This document shows positions 37,412-47,473 of a DNA stretch of 64,000 nucleotides, in pieces. This stretch comes from Oxobacter pfennigii. Its GTDB lineage: Bacteria; Bacillota; Clostridia; Clostridiales; Oxobacteraceae. Both the position numbers and the translations under genes were made by a program. Where the stretch lies: contig NZ_LKET01000051.1 of assembly GCF_001317355.1 (NCBI RefSeq), positions 186,001 to 250,000 on the forward strand. Reading direction: 5' to 3'. Numbering within the stretch: the first letter of the stretch is position 1; each line of letters begins with the position of its first letter. The notes below the pieces were generated by a model that was given only the letters and a program-made list of their open reading frames with translations, was not told the DNA's origin and did no database searches.

Positions 37412-37428
37412 CTACATATCCGCCTGTA

Positions 37429-39981
37429 TTATTGGTTTTCCCGCAGCCGCTGCACCACGCTTTCCCGGGAAATATTTTTATACACCCGGATAGGCAGTAT
37501 GCAGGCTAGAAGCAGCAGTACCGGGAAGCAGATCATAAGAGGCGCAGAGGTGAATTGATAGGTATATGCGGCGCTGCCCTGGGTTATGGTGTTTACGGTA
37601 AAGTAGCTGACTATATAGCCTATTGTTACAAAAGCAATCAGTACCAGCGCCATATAGTATATGCCTTCCAATACAAGCATCTTTTTGCCTTGTTTGGCGG
37701 TCATGCCCACGCTCTGGAGCATGGCAAGCTCCTGTTTGCGGGAAAAAATGTTGGTCATGGTGGTATTGACGAAATTCAGCATACCGATCAGTAAAATCAC
37801 GGTACACAGCGTAAAGCCGATGAGGGCCAATTGCTGGTTGTCACTTTTCATCTCGTCAATGTAATCAGCCCGGGAACGAAAGTCCACTTGAGGATGCCCT
37901 ACAAGCAGCAGCTCAATTTCTGCCTGAAGGCGGTCAATGTAGGCTTCCTCCGCGATGACCGTAGCCGACATGATATCGGGGTTTGCAAGTCTTTCAAACT
38001 CCGAGGACGGAAGATAGACGGAAAACCCGGGCATGGAAACAAAATGGGCGCCTAAAGAATTGAGTGCATGATAATCCACCCGGCCCATGACCTCATAGCT
38101 GCGTTCTTCTCGGTCCTTACCCTCCAAAGAGAATGTGACGGTATCACCCACCCGGACCATGCCTTCACCGTCAAATCCAAGCAGCAGGTAATCCCCGGAC
38201 AAAAACTTCTCCCGTTCAAAGGTTCCTTCGACCATATTTTCCTCCAGCTTATCCAGCCAATAGCTGTCAAAGCCGTAAACCTGGGCGTCTATGAAATCCC
38301 CGTAGGCGCTGAAATCCGTCTTTTCAATGATTTCCTCGACTTCCTGCTCCGTCAGGGAAGGCTTCTTAGACAAAATCCTTCTGCGCTGAGAATTAATAAG
38401 GCCGTCCTTGATATTTCCCTCTATGGGAGCAAAGCCGTTGGCATAATAGACTTTGGCAACCTCCTGTACGCCGTCCAGTTCCTTCACGTCCGCCAGCAAG
38501 TCTCCGCTTAATGTATAGCTTGGCGCATAAGGCCTGGCAAAACTGAAATAATCCGCGTCGGCAATCAGAAAATCACCGTTAATATGGCTTTGCAGAAACT
38601 TGTTTACGTCAAAGCTGTTAACCAGAGTATAGACAATGTTGAATAAAATCAGCCCCACAGACAGGGAAGCGATGACAAGGGATGCCTTTTTCCTGCTGCG
38701 GAAAATATTGGACCAGGCCATGCGGGATATTTTGGCCCCGCTGCTGCCGCCTTTTGTCTTTTTTGCAGGAGCTGCGGCAACGCCCGTATACCGCACCGCC
38801 TCCACGGGAGTTACCCTACCTGCTTTTTTGGCGGGGCCGTAGCAGCTTACAAGAACCGTAAAGAGGGCCAGCGCCGCCCCCAGCAGGAAGATCCAGGGAT
38901 TTGGGGGCGCCGGCATGTAGTCGATGCTGAGAAAGCCAAGCAGCACGGGGATCATCACTATGCCCAGCAGATACCCAAAGATAAGGCCTGCAGGAATACC
39001 GGTGGTGCAGAGCAGCAGCGCCTGAAAGTTGACGACGCGCATGAGCTGCTTTTGCGTAGTACCGATGGTTTTTAAAAGGCCGTAAAACCGCACGTCCCGC
39101 ATAACTGAAATGTAGAAAATATTGTAGATGAGAAGATAGCCGCTTACCAGTATAATGGCGATAATAACTGCCATTGCCGCGATGATTCCCGTGTCCGCGC
39201 CCCTTTTGCCGTAAGCCCCGTTAAATAGGACACCTGCAGCCTCGGCGTCAATTCCGGTATCTTTGAGGATGGTATTGACATTTTCCTCAAGCTCGGACAG
39301 CTTTCCGTGTATATTGGCGGTAATCTTGGTTACACCGTAATAACCGCCGCCCAGCCGTGTTTGCGCCGGATCCACACCCTTAAGCAGTTTGTCTGCCAGA
39401 GCGTCGGATATATACAGCATCCCGTAGGGCTGAAGGTTTAAGTCGTTGTCCCAGAATCCGCAGACGGTAAAATCCATGCTGTAAGGGGTACCGTCCACCT
39501 CAAAATCCAGGCGCACCACCTGCCCCAATTCCCGGGGCAACCCCATGGCGTCTAATATCCAGCTCATTAGGGCAATTTCGTTTTCCCCTTGGGGCAGCCG
39601 GCCTGTCGCCGGCTTGCTAAAGGTAAACCCGGCAAAATTCTCGTCTGCCGTATGAATTTCTCCCTGGGCCTGGCGGAAGGCTCCCTCAGCCGTGACGGTA
39701 ATAAGCCTTGACAGGCCGTATTCCTTAATCAGCGGGTGTTCAGCCACGCGCCGGGCCTCGTCCTCGGTGAGGTATTGAAAATCCACCTCCGTACTGCGCC
39801 CGTAACTGTGTATCAGCATCTGCTGCATACCGTCGGAGAGGCTGATGCCAATGGTGAACACCGCCGTAATCAGAACGGTGGTCAGCACAATGGCAACCAG
39901 CGCAAATATGTTCCGGCTTTTGTTGGCCTGAAAGCTTCGTTTGGATAGCTTCATTACGACAGCCTGGTTATTGTTCCTCAT
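37429..39981 (-). CDS. FtsX-like ABC transporter permease
   Basis: 850-residue membrane protein. One helix near 25-50, a large exported domain (about 60-260), three helices (about 265-390), a helix near 430, a second exported domain (about 460-700), and three closing helices. FtsX domains are seen as [17 protein letters not shown] and [17 protein letters not shown]. This is the MacB/FtsX class that moves or senses peptides and lipids rather than small ions. It lies 4 bases after its ATPase, next to a two-component system, as in peptide-antibiotic detoxification modules, though it is longer than BceB. Confidence 0.88.
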   Translation of the reverse strand: MRNNNQAVVMKLSKRSFQANKSRNIFALVAIVLTTVLITAVFTIGISLSDGMQQMLIHSYGRSTEVDFQYLTEDEARRVAEHPLIKEYGLSRLITVTAEGAFRQAQGEIHTADENFAGFTFSKPATGRLPQGENEIALMSWILDAMGLPRELGQVVRLDFEVDGTPYSMDFTVCGFWDNDLNLQPYGMLYISDALADKLLKGVDPAQTRLGGGYYGVTKITANIHGKLSELEENVNTILKDTGIDAEAAGVLFNGAYGKRGADTGIIAAMAVIIAIILVSGYLLIYNIFYISVMRDVRFYGLLKTIGTTQKQLMRVVNFQALLLCTTGIPAGLIFGYLLGIVMIPVLLGFLSIDYMPAPPNPWIFLLGAALALFTVLVSCYGPAKKAGRVTPVEAVRYTGVAAAPAKKTKGGSSGAKISRMAWSNIFRSRKKASLVIASLSVGLILFNIVYTLVNSFDVNKFLQSHINGDFLIADADYFSFARPYAPSYTLSGDLLADVKELDGVQEVAKVYYANGFAPIEGNIKDGLINSQRRRILSKKPSLTEQEVEEIIEKTDFSAYGDFIDAQVYGFDSYWLDKLEENMVEGTFEREKFLSGDYLLLGFDGEGMVRVGDTVTFSLEGKDREERSYEVMGRVDYHALNSLGAHFVSMPGFSVYLPSSEFERLANPDIMSATVIAEEAYIDRLQAEIELLLVGHPQVDFRSRADYIDEMKSDNQQLALIGFTLCTVILLIGMLNFVNTTMTNIFSRKQELAMLQSVGMTAKQGKKMLVLEGIYYMALVLIAFVTIGYIVSYFTVNTITQGSAAYTYQFTSAPLMICFPVLLLLACILPIRVYKNISRESVVQRLRENQ
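37460..37473. promoter_or_regulatory. Noc-binding-site-like sequence
   Basis: CTTTCCCGGGAAAT, 13 of 14 matches to the Noc site, inside the end of the FtsX permease gene. The inner 12 bases are perfectly palindromic. Confidence 0.45.
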
Positions 39982-39985
39982 GCCA

Positions 39986-40660
39986 TCACCGCCCTTCCGT
40001 GGCGATTTTGCCGTCCTCGATCTGGATCACCCGGTCGGCAAGCTGGGCAATTTGCTCGTTATGTGTTATCATCACCATGGTCTGGTGGAACTTGGTGGAT
40101 GTCATTTTCAAGACCCCTAAAACGTCCTGGCTGGTTTTACTGTCCAAGTTGCCGGTAGGTTCGTCGGCAAGAAGTATGGCCGGCTTTGTTGCAAGAGCCC
40201 GGGCAATAGCCACCCGCTGCTGTTGTCCGCCGGAAAGGTTGTTAGGCAGGCTGCTTTTTTTCTCTCCTAATCCCAGGGTTTCAATTATGCTGTCTACAAA
40301 ACCTTGGTCTACGGCGTTTCCGTCCAGTTCAATGGGCAGCACGATATTTTCATAGACATTCAGAATTGGAACAAGGTTATAATTCTGAAATACAAAGCCT
40401 ACATTCCTGCGGCGGAAGATGGTAAGCTGTTCATCGGTCATTCCTGAAATATCCCGGCCTGCCACAGTAACCTTGCCGCTGGTGGGCGTATCCAAACCGC
40501 CCAGCATATGCAGCAGGGTGCTTTTTCCCGATCCGGATGTTCCCACAACAGCCACAAATTCACCTTCCTGTATCTCAAGGTCAACGCCATCCAGGGCTCT
40601 GACCACATTGGGCTCTTTTCCGTAATATTTCTTTAAATGCTGTACTTTCAATACCGGCAT
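39986..40660 (-). CDS. ABC transporter ATP-binding protein (MacB/LolD type)
   Basis: 224-residue ATPase: Walker [12 protein letters not shown]-loop [10 protein letters not shown], signature [16 protein letters not shown], Walker [13 protein letters not shown], and [11 protein letters not shown]. The partner permease follows with a gap of 4 bases. A GGAGG-type site precedes the ATG. Confidence 0.93.
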   Translation of the reverse strand: MPVLKVQHLKKYYGKEPNVVRALDGVDLEIQEGEFVAVVGTSGSGKSTLLHMLGGLDTPTSGKVTVAGRDISGMTDEQLTIFRRRNVGFVFQNYNLVPILNVYENIVLPIELDGNAVDQGFVDSIIETLGLGEKKSSLPNNLSGGQQQRVAIARALATKPAILLADEPTGNLDSKTSQDVLGVLKMTSTKFHQTMVMITHNEQIAQLADRVIQIEDGKIATEGR

Positions 40661-40730
40661 ACTATATGCCTCCTTTCTCTATGGTCTTATCATAACCCTT
40701 AGTTCTTACAGGCGCCTGACAGGTTAAGGT

Positions 40731-41648
40731 TTATTTCTTACAGTTTTGTAAGAACATTGAGAAAGTCGTATACAGTCCTGGCCTGGAGTCCACGAGGATA
40801 TAACCTCCCTGTTTTTGAAGGATCAAGGATGCCAGATAGAGCCCTAACCCGGCTCCCTCTACGCCCTTAGCGCTCCGCCCCCGGTAAAAGCGCTTGAAAA
40901 TAGAGTTCCACTCGTCAGGGTCAATGCCTATACCGCCATCGGTAATGCTGACTTTTGTATAGATAGGCAGGGTTTCCACAGATATATTGATTTCTCCGTC
41001 CTGTGGAGAATATTTGACGGCGTTTTCCAGGACATTTGTTATTGCCTCACATGTCCATTTGCGGTCCTGCAGCAAAGGAACATCCTCAAAATAATCCGTC
41101 TGAATGGAAATGTTTTTCCTGGCCGCCGCCGCCAGAACGGAGCTTATGCTCTCAGAAATGGTTTGCTTGATGCCTGCTGTAACCGGGGACAATTCAATTG
41201 CCCCTACCTCCAGCCTTGACATTTTTACAAGGCTGTCCATCATCCATTGCAATTTTTCCGTCCCCTTTTTTATGCGCCATAGAAATTCCTGCTGCTCTAC
41301 GGCAGTGATGTTTCCCTCCAGCAGAAGGTCGGTATACATGGCAACGCCGGACAAAGGAGTTTTCATCTGGTGGGACATATCCGATATAAAGCTCTGGATA
41401 ATTTCCTTCTCCCGCCTGGTTTGGGAGATATCCATGGTGTTCATTTGAATGATTTTTACGGCTTTATTTGTAACCTTGGAAAGCCGGCTGTCTTCTGCCC
41501 CTTCAAAGGGAATCTCTGCCTTCTTCTCCAGTACGCAATCTAAAACCATATCGATGGAATCGAAGGCTTTTTTAACATACCGGTAACTGAAAAATACGGT
41601 GAGAAAGCATAAAATAACGGCGATGATAATGGTAACTGCAAGGGCCAT
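40731..41648 (-). CDS. sensor histidine kinase
   Basis: 305-residue kinase with one N-terminal membrane helix (about 3-22), no large sensor domain, a phospho-accepting His93 in MSHQMKTPL, N-box NVLENAVKYS, and nucleotide motifs DGGIGI and GAGLGLYLAS. Kinases without a sensor domain next to an ABC transporter often read the transporter's state. The ATG at 41648 follows the regulator stop (TAAGGATG), with GGGAGGGG upstream; an earlier start would overlap the regulator gene. Confidence 0.9.
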   Translation of the reverse strand: MALAVTIIIAVILCFLTVFFSYRYVKKAFDSIDMVLDCVLEKKAEIPFEGAEDSRLSKVTNKAVKIIQMNTMDISQTRREKEIIQSFISDMSHQMKTPLSGVAMYTDLLLEGNITAVEQQEFLWRIKKGTEKLQWMMDSLVKMSRLEVGAIELSPVTAGIKQTISESISSVLAAAARKNISIQTDYFEDVPLLQDRKWTCEAITNVLENAVKYSPQDGEINISVETLPIYTKVSITDGGIGIDPDEWNSIFKRFYRGRSAKGVEGAGLGLYLASLILQKQGGYILVDSRPGLYTTFSMFLQNCKK

Positions 41649-41650
41649 CC

Positions 41651-42331
41651 TTACACCCCTCCCGTCCAAATGTATCCGATGCCGTGAATAGTTTTAATGG
41701 TCCGGGGATTTTTCGGGTCGCCCTCCAGCTTTGCCCGCAGCCGGCTGATGTTGACGGCCAGTGTGTTTTCATCCACGAAATTCCCTTCATTGTCCCACAG
41801 GGAAGATAATATCTGTTCCTTGGAGAGCACCTGCCCGGCATTTGTCATTAAAAAAGAAAGGAGCCTGTATTCCGTGGCGCTGATGGGGATTTCCTCATCC
41901 TCCTTGAAAAGCTTGCAAAGATCGGTATCCAGCCTGAATTTGCCGCAATAGATAACATGGCGGCTTCCCTCCCCGGTCCGGCGGAGCAGAGCCTGCACCC
42001 TTGCCTTAAGAACAGAGAGGGAAAAGGGCTTTGTAATATAATCGTCGGCGCCGGCTAAGAGGCCGGACACCTCGTCGGTTTCCAGATCCCGGGCCGTCAG
42101 CATGATGATAGGAATTTTTGAATATGTCCTGATTTCCCTGCATAAATCTATGCCGTTTCCGTCCGGCAGCCCTAAATCCAGTATGACAAGGTCAATATTA
42201 TGCTGCTTAAGCACCTGTTTCCCTTCAGTTATGCAGCCTGCCGCAAGGGTGATATAGCCGTCTTTTTCAAAGGTAAAGGCCATGCCCCGGCTTAAATTTT
42301 CGTCATCTTCCAAAATCAAAATACTTTTCAT
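41651..42331 (-). CDS. OmpR-type response regulator
   Basis: 226-residue regulator: receiver with Asp8/Asp9-Asp10 acidic pocket, phospho-Asp52 in VILDLGLPDG and Lys101 in YITKPFSL; the C-terminal winged helix is of the OmpR class (EYRLLSFLMTNAGQVLSKE). GGAGGTTACT precedes the ATG. First gene of the regulator-kinase-ATPase-permease run, likely its activator. Confidence 0.94.
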   Translation of the reverse strand: MKSILILEDDENLSRGMAFTFEKDGYITLAAGCITEGKQVLKQHNIDLVILDLGLPDGNGIDLCREIRTYSKIPIIMLTARDLETDEVSGLLAGADDYITKPFSLSVLKARVQALLRRTGEGSRHVIYCGKFRLDTDLCKLFKEDEEIPISATEYRLLSFLMTNAGQVLSKEQILSSLWDNEGNFVDENTLAVNISRLRAKLEGDPKNPRTIKTIHGIGYIWTGGV

Positions 42332-42363
42332 AGTAACCTCCGCCGTTATCTTCCCATGATTCT

Positions 42364-43191
42364 TTAGTTATCAACAACAAGTTCCTTATCTTCCAGCACT
42401 CCGCGGTGAATAAACACAAATTTGCCGCCGCCATTGATATAAGCTTTTATTTTGCCGATGTTCTCCATGACATATCTTTCTTTTTCCTCTTTTGATTTAT
42501 TCTCTATTTCCTGCTGTTTGACGTTATGCTCCTCTAAAGTATAGATATTTGTTATAATAGTATAAGTAAATAAATCTATTACATCTCCGTTAAAGCGCCG
42601 TTTTTCAGCAGGTCTGCTTTTCTCTTCTTCCCTTTGCCTGTTTATTTCGGCTATGAGATTTTGAGGATCAAAATCATATTTCTCAAGTAATTCTTTGGTG
42701 CCAATCTCCCTGTCAGTTGCTATATCATAATTAACTGTATGTATTCCATAGGGTCCGGGGTTTTTTATTTCCATAATAACCGACAAAATACCATCATTTA
42801 AAAATGCTTTTGAGCCTATGAAAAGGGTCATATTCTGTCCATTCCCGATACGTTCCTCCATATCCTTTTCCAGATCAGAAAACATGCTGTTTATTTTTTG
42901 CGCTCCAGGCTTATTAATGTTAATGACAGGTACCTCATATATATATTGAGCCGTATCTCCGTTTGGAGCAGCCGCCTCCTTGTTCACTGCCTCCTTTATG
43001 GTTACAAGCTCTCCCACGCCTTGTATATCCGTCACTGCTCCCGTTAGTGCAGGAGTGCCTATTTTATTTTCTGCTTCTATGGATTGGTTTTCCTTTGAAT
43101 TTTTTGTGCCTTCTGAACCCTGGCTATCTTTGCAGCCGGCTAGAACCAATACGGCAAATACAACTGTAATAAATATCAACTGCTTTTTCAT
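42364..43191 (-). CDS. lipoprotein with DUF3298/DUF4163-like domain
   Basis: 275-residue exported lipoprotein (signal plus VLVLAGC lipobox at residues 14-20). After a Ser/Glu-rich linker the domain resembles RsiV/DUF3298 proteins: YIYEVPVININKPGAQKIN, then ILSVIMEIKNPGPYGIHT and REIGTKELLE. RsiV binds lysozyme, but whether this one senses a ligand is unknown. It lies just upstream of the response regulator (32 bases) on the same strand and may be part of that operon. No membrane anchor other than the lipid is seen. Confidence 0.75.
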   Translation of the reverse strand: MKKQLIFITVVFAVLVLAGCKDSQGSEGTKNSKENQSIEAENKIGTPALTGAVTDIQGVGELVTIKEAVNKEAAAPNGDTAQYIYEVPVININKPGAQKINSMFSDLEKDMEERIGNGQNMTLFIGSKAFLNDGILSVIMEIKNPGPYGIHTVNYDIATDREIGTKELLEKYDFDPQNLIAEINRQREEEKSRPAEKRRFNGDVIDLFTYTIITNIYTLEEHNVKQQEIENKSKEEKERYVMENIGKIKAYINGGGKFVFIHRGVLEDKELVVDN

Positions 43192-43903
43192 TGGGCTGTC
43201 CTCCTTTTCGACTCCATAATTACCGCCGGGCTTCTATAGGTTAGAACCACTTAAGGCAGGCTATAAGGAGCACAAACGACTTCCGTTGAATCCGGTATAA
43301 CTTTTGTTATATAGCTTTATATTGACATAACTTAATTATACAGCATATGTGGATCCTTAAGTAGAAACTTTCTTTTGATATTCAGCAGGTTGAATATCGG
43401 CTGCATTCTTGCCCCTTCTGGAACTCCTGAGTTGCTGCCTTAATGGAAAGTGGATTGTATACAGGCACTTTTACACCGCCTCTCTCTTCTGATTTTGGAT
43501 GAGCCTGTCAGCGGACTTAACCCTGGGCTGAAGTGAAGGTTACGTATAATTGAAAAGGAGTGGATGAACACAACGCGAACCGCCTCTTTGACCGGTATTA
43601 TCGCGTAACTTCCACGTATACTCCGTCAGGCGGTACCTGACTTGACATAGCTATTGCCAGATAGATTATCAAAGAACAGTCCATGTAAAAAGTAAAATAA
43701 GCCACGGTACGTCAATTATAGTTCGACTGCACAGCCAAAATTCAAAATAAACTAACCCTATTAAAAGCCTATTACCCGCTATATCGCAGGCTCCATATTA
43801 TACCTCTTTATCCCTGTTTCGTTCACTGTCGCGAGCGTCGCTTAGGCGGGATTGGCCTGAAGTTCGCCCCTCACCGAGTTTTTTTAAATTTTTAAAAAAC
43901 TAT
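43192..43903. other. intergenic region with decayed ABC transporter
   Basis: Over 700 bases without an intact gene. It contains the promoter side of the lipoprotein, an 8-base hairpin (GATATTCA/TGAATATC at 43377-43398), and a plus-strand ABC transporter fragment listed next. The last 150 bases show no readable frame. Confidence 0.5.
43486..43608 (+). pseudogene. ABC transporter remnant (Walker B, then permease start)
   Basis: The frame LLILDEPVSGLNPGLK (43486-43533) is a recognisable Walker B plus D-loop and ends at a TGA. Then AAAGGAGTGG precedes an ATG (43564) with fourteen codons beginning MNTTRTASLTGIIA before a TAA, as if a permease had started. Both are disrupted. Confidence 0.5.
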
Positions 43904-43952
43904 TGACCACAATGGTCACTTGAGTTTATTATTATAGTGACCATTGTGGTCA
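43904..43952. promoter_or_regulatory. second TetR promoter with two GACCA-N3-TGGTC operators
   Basis: TGACCACAATGGTCA (43904-43918) and TGACCATTGTGGTCA (43938-43952) are perfect palindromes of the same type as at 34.2 kb, 34 bases apart centre to centre. The first overlaps a -35 TTGACC (43903-43908), with -10 TATTAT (43927-43932) 18 bases on. Confidence 0.75.
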
Positions 43953-43976
43953 ACAATGGAGGAAAGCGGTGGCCTG

Positions 43977-44603
43977 ATGAATGAAACATTTGAAAACCTT
44001 GGACAAGATAAAAAAGAGCGTATATTAAACGCAGCATTGAACGAGTTTGCCAATAAGGAATATGCGGATGCTTCCACAAACAATATTGTGGCTGCAGCGC
44101 AAATCAGCAAAGGGATACTCTTTCGATATTTTGGGAGTAAGAAAAACCTGTATCTATACCTATATAAATATGTTCGAGACATTATGGATAAGGAAATTAT
44201 GAGCCAAATAGACACAAGCAGCGGTGATTTACATTCTATTCTCAAACAGCTTGGAATTAAAAAACTGGAAGTGCTGAAACGCCACCCAGGAATGACGGAC
44301 TTTATCGCTCAAGCAAAACGTGAAAAGTCACCGGAAGTCCGTGAAAATTTAGAGAAAATAGAGAAAGTCCGGGGCTACCAACTAAGAGAAAACTTTCTGT
44401 TTGACAATCTCAATATCAACCTTTTTAAACCGGAGTTCAGAGACGAAAATACAATCAAACTGATTCGATGGGCTTTTGAAGGGTGTGCAAAGGAGCTGCA
44501 AGATAACTACAAAGGGCAGGACATACAGGATACGGCAATCGATGAGCTAATGAACGACTATGAAAAGTATATCGAGATCATCAGGCAGGCGTTCTATTGT
44601 TAA
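43977..44603 (+). CDS. TetR family regulator, paralogue of 34271-34897
   Basis: 208-residue regulator with helix-turn-helix ASTNNIVAAAQISKGILFRYF followed by SKKNLYLYLYKYV, closely parallel to the first TetR (same length, same placement of STN, SKG and SKK motifs). The ATG at 43977 aligns with the paralogue's start, but GAGGA is somewhat far upstream; an earlier ATG at 43956 overlaps the operator. Its partner transporter seems lost; the next gene is an SRPBCC protein. Confidence 0.88.
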   Translation: MNETFENLGQDKKERILNAALNEFANKEYADASTNNIVAAAQISKGILFRYFGSKKNLYLYLYKYVRDIMDKEIMSQIDTSSGDLHSILKQLGIKKLEVLKRHPGMTDFIAQAKREKSPEVRENLEKIEKVRGYQLRENFLFDNLNINLFKPEFRDENTIKLIRWAFEGCAKELQDNYKGQDIQDTAIDELMNDYEKYIEIIRQAFYC

Positions 44604-44705
44604 TCAATATGGCGAAGAACATATGGTTTTTTGCTAATTTGTCCACCGGAGGCTTTTCTCTGTCATATCTGTGAATTTCAATTAATTTTAATAGGAGGAA
44701 TATTA

Positions 44706-45329
44706 ATGAATAAGGAAACCATCAGTAGTGAGAATAGTTATGATCTTGATGGAGTGCTTGAGTACCGTGAAGGCACATACTCCACTCTTACGTTCAAGCG
44801 GCACTTTAAAGCGGATAAGGAGCGCCTATGGTGGGCGGTCAGCGACTGCCAAGGTGCGCTGCTCTGGTTAAATCCTGTCGATAAGCTGGAACTAACGGTT
44901 GGAGGTGCTTTCTCAATCAGGACCTATGACGAGAACAATCCTTCCGCGTGGACATCGGGGATCGTCACTGAGGTAGAGCCGCCAAACGTGCTCGAATATA
45001 CGTGGAATCAAGGACCTTACGGAGGAGGCCCCGCCATGCAGTCGAAGGTACGCTACAAACTCGAGCCTAAGTTCGACGGCACAACGCTGACCATTACCCA
45101 TGTATTATACGATACTGCAGGAGACAAGTATGCGGTCACTTTCCTCGCTAATTGGCATATGCACTTGGATGCCCTCACCCAGGTTTTGAGTGGAAAATAT
45201 CAGAATTTTGCTGAATATATAGAGCGTCGGGCCGAGGAATCGGGCCTCTCACCCAGGGAGTTCTTGATGAATCTTGTTATAGGCTTGTATGGTGCTTATG
45301 CAAAAAAAGTGGGGCGCTCAAGAAGCTAG
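44706..45329 (+). CDS. SRPBCC/AHSA1 family protein
   Basis: 207-residue START-like ligand-binding protein: TLTFKRHFKADKERLWWAVSD, LTVGGAFSIRTYDENN, the central ITHVLYDTAG and the closing helix (LANWHMHLDALTQVL) fit the AHSA1/CalC-type SRPBCC fold with a deep hydrophobic cavity. Such proteins bind drugs, lipids or toxins. AGGAGGAATATTA precedes the ATG at 44706. It follows the second TetR and may be its target. Confidence 0.85.
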   Translation: MNKETISSENSYDLDGVLEYREGTYSTLTFKRHFKADKERLWWAVSDCQGALLWLNPVDKLELTVGGAFSIRTYDENNPSAWTSGIVTEVEPPNVLEYTWNQGPYGGGPAMQSKVRYKLEPKFDGTTLTITHVLYDTAGDKYAVTFLANWHMHLDALTQVLSGKYQNFAEYIERRAEESGLSPREFLMNLVIGLYGAYAKKVGRSRS

Positions 45330-45681
45330 TATTTTCTGGTTTTTACCTGGAAAAGCACCTTACTCAAATGCGAAGAACCTTTTGGGAAGTGTTCCTGTAT
45401 GCCCGCCCCCTTCACTCATAACTTCAAGGACGGAGCAGAAACGATTTTTCTTGGGACATTGAATCCGCCTTGCATTGGAATTTAGCCGGATGTCTATCAT
45501 TAAATCAAGATAATCCGAACCTGTTTCCCATAGGAAATGGATTCGGATTTATCATTTATATCTGAAAATAAAAAGACGGCTGTAATTATACTGATCCTTT
45601 GCGGTCAACAGTGTGCCTTTCGGCACAAAAACATCTGCCCCACTTCAAACCTTAAGTTTGTGTACGGCAGCCTGACCAATT
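45330..45681. other. intergenic region with remnants
   Basis: No intact gene. A plus-strand stretch near 45420-45487 reads HNFKDGAETIFLGTLNPP, possibly the start of a decayed DNA-glycosylase-like protein. A hairpin AATCCGAA (45512-45519) / TTCGGATT (45542-45549), with an inner TTTCC/GGAAA pair, may end the SRPBCC transcript. Confidence 0.4.
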
Positions 45682-45948
45682 TTAACTTAATTTTACCTCT
45701 TCAATTTTTTTAAATCCATTTTCCTTCTTTAAAAAATATATGCTTTTTATTTTTATTTTTTGGGTTCCAATTATCTCTTTTACCTCATCAATCCCGGCTG
45801 AATTTAATCTTATGGACAGTCCGCAGCTTTGGGTTACTTCTCTGGGAGTAGGTATTATTGTCACACTGAAATTATTCTTCTTAAGATAATCCTCGGCCTG
45901 GAGGGCGAAATTTGTACTGTCAAAGGTAATAAAAACGTATTCTTCCAT
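45682..45948 (-). CDS. DUF3343 protein
   Basis: 88-residue DUF3343 (putative Se/S carrier-like) protein: YVFITFDSTNFALQAEDYLKK, then TPREVTQSCGLSIRL with the conserved cysteine. These proteins occur beside yedF in selenium-using anaerobes and may handle sulfur or selenium atoms. AGGTGATTTA precedes the ATG, 8 bases after yedF. Confidence 0.85.
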   Translation of the reverse strand: MEEYVFITFDSTNFALQAEDYLKKNNFSVTIIPTPREVTQSCGLSIRLNSAGIDEVKEIIGTQKIKIKSIYFLKKENGFKKIEEVKLS

Positions 45949-45956
45949 TAAATCAC

Positions 45957-46532
45957 CTATAGTTTTATAGTATTTGATGCGTTGTTCATCTTTTCAACGA
46001 TAGTATACATGTTGGTTATTGCGCCTATTTTAAGCTGTTCCTTCAGATTATAAAAATCAAGGCAGGTTCCGCAGGACATTATTTCTACTCCCCGGGACTG
46101 CAATTTTTCAAGGCTTTCTAAAACCGCCGAGCCTTCCGTTGTAAGCTTTACTCCGGAATTTACAAAAACAATAGTTTTTGGAATAGTATCTGCCTCGCAA
46201 AGGGCAAACATATAACTTTTCATTAAAGCTTCCCCTAATTTGTCATCTCCTGAGCCTAATTTATCAGTACCGGCAAAAATGACTAAATTTTTATCATCAT
46301 CTGAAATAATGCATCTATCACCTGTTTTGGTTATGGTCACGTAAAAAAAGCCTTCTTTTTCTTCCATCTTTGATTTTCCGCCTATGCTTTCAGCAAACTT
46401 CTTAAGATTTTGCACTGCAACATCGTTATCTACTATTGTGGTGACTTCTGTATCTTCTTCTGCATCCAGCTCTTTTTTTGTTAATATAACAGGCTTAGGG
46501 CAGGCAAGTCCCCTGCAATCTATTGTTTTCAT
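45957..46532 (-). CDS. yedF: sulfurtransferase-like selenium metabolism protein YedF
   Basis: 191 residues: an N-terminal TusA-like domain (CRGLACPKPVILTKKEL with the reactive cysteine near residue 10), a linker and a DsrE-like domain (IVFVNSGVKLTT, MSCGTCLDFYNLKEQL). YedF with DUF3343 is a known marker pair of selenium-handling anaerobes; their reaction is not settled. GGGGAAGATTA precedes the ATG. Confidence 0.92.
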   Translation of the reverse strand: MKTIDCRGLACPKPVILTKKELDAEEDTEVTTIVDNDVAVQNLKKFAESIGGKSKMEEKEGFFYVTITKTGDRCIISDDDKNLVIFAGTDKLGSGDDKLGEALMKSYMFALCEADTIPKTIVFVNSGVKLTTEGSAVLESLEKLQSRGVEIMSCGTCLDFYNLKEQLKIGAITNMYTIVEKMNNASNTIKL

Positions 46533-46816
46533 TAATCTTCCCCTCTTTTCATAAAGCTTTATCCATTTGAAATCATTATATCAATTATCCTCAAGTTTTA
46601 TAATCAGTATACACATTTTTAATGAATTTATGAAGCAGTATTGATATAACAAATACCATACTTCATTAATATAATATAGTATGACAGTTATTGACTACTG
46701 AATTTTGTTGCATTTTAAACCAATAAAAAAAATATTTATATTTTTTGTTTTTCCACATGCAACATAATGTCAATTCCTGCATAGTTTATACTAGGAAATC
46801 GAAAGGAGGGGAATTT

Positions 46817-47464
46817 ATGGAATACAAAGACTACTTGGATGCTGAATGTGTTGAGGAAGAAGAGCTCGAAGCTTGTGATGAAGAGTGCTCAGGCGGCCAG
46901 GGTGGTTCTGATAATAGAGCAAAAAGAAAATTAATAGAGGTGGAAGAGGTTATTGACTTCGGTACTGCCGAAACTAATGTTGAAATATGTGTGCCTCTTT
47001 GCCCTCCGGCTTTTGAGGTAATGGTCGATCTAATTACAAAGGAAGTTGTCTTCGACGCACTTGTAGCATCAAAGGGCAAGGTATTTATCAATGGAAGAAT
47101 CTTCAAAGATATCCCTTATAAGACAAAGGAAAAGGTTTGTATACCTGGATGTGAAAATATAACAAAGGCAACATTCGGAGATATCAGACACGTAACAGTT
47201 GAAGTTCCCTTTGCTCTTTGCGTAGATGTTCCAAAAGCATGCAAAGGTCAAAAGGTTGTTGTACTTGACTACGAAGTTAACTCAGTAGAAATTCCTAACT
47301 TTACAAAATGCATAGCTAATAAATGTGTTCCTGTTTGCGAGCCGGCTTACCTTAAGAAGGATTCTTGCATGAGGAGATTATATAAATCAGTCACTGAAAA
47401 GGATTGCATCTCTGTAAAAGTTAAGGTTGTTAAAGATACAATAATCAGTGTACCAGTATTATAA
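46817..47464 (+). CDS. SPOCS-like domain protein (DUF3794 type)
   Basis: 215-residue protein with an acidic leader of about 35 residues (EEEELEACDEECSGGQGG) and a domain with KVFINGRIFKDIPYKTKE, similar to the SPOCS domain of the spore coat assembly protein SipL. About thirteen cysteines in the soluble part suggest a disulfide-linked or metal-bound surface protein. Similar proteins are abundant in clostridial spore formers and their role is unknown. AAGGAGGGG precedes the ATG at 46817. Confidence 0.75.
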   Translation: MEYKDYLDAECVEEEELEACDEECSGGQGGSDNRAKRKLIEVEEVIDFGTAETNVEICVPLCPPAFEVMVDLITKEVVFDALVASKGKVFINGRIFKDIPYKTKEKVCIPGCENITKATFGDIRHVTVEVPFALCVDVPKACKGQKVVVLDYEVNSVEIPNFTKCIANKCVPVCEPAYLKKDSCMRRLYKSVTEKDCISVKVKVVKDTIISVPVL

Positions 47465-47473
47465 TAAATATCC

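Noticed and set aside
41651-41669. Histidine kinase starting inside the response regulator gene
   Set aside because: The frame is open but the ATG at 41648 after TAAGG, with GGGAGGGG upstream, is the better start.
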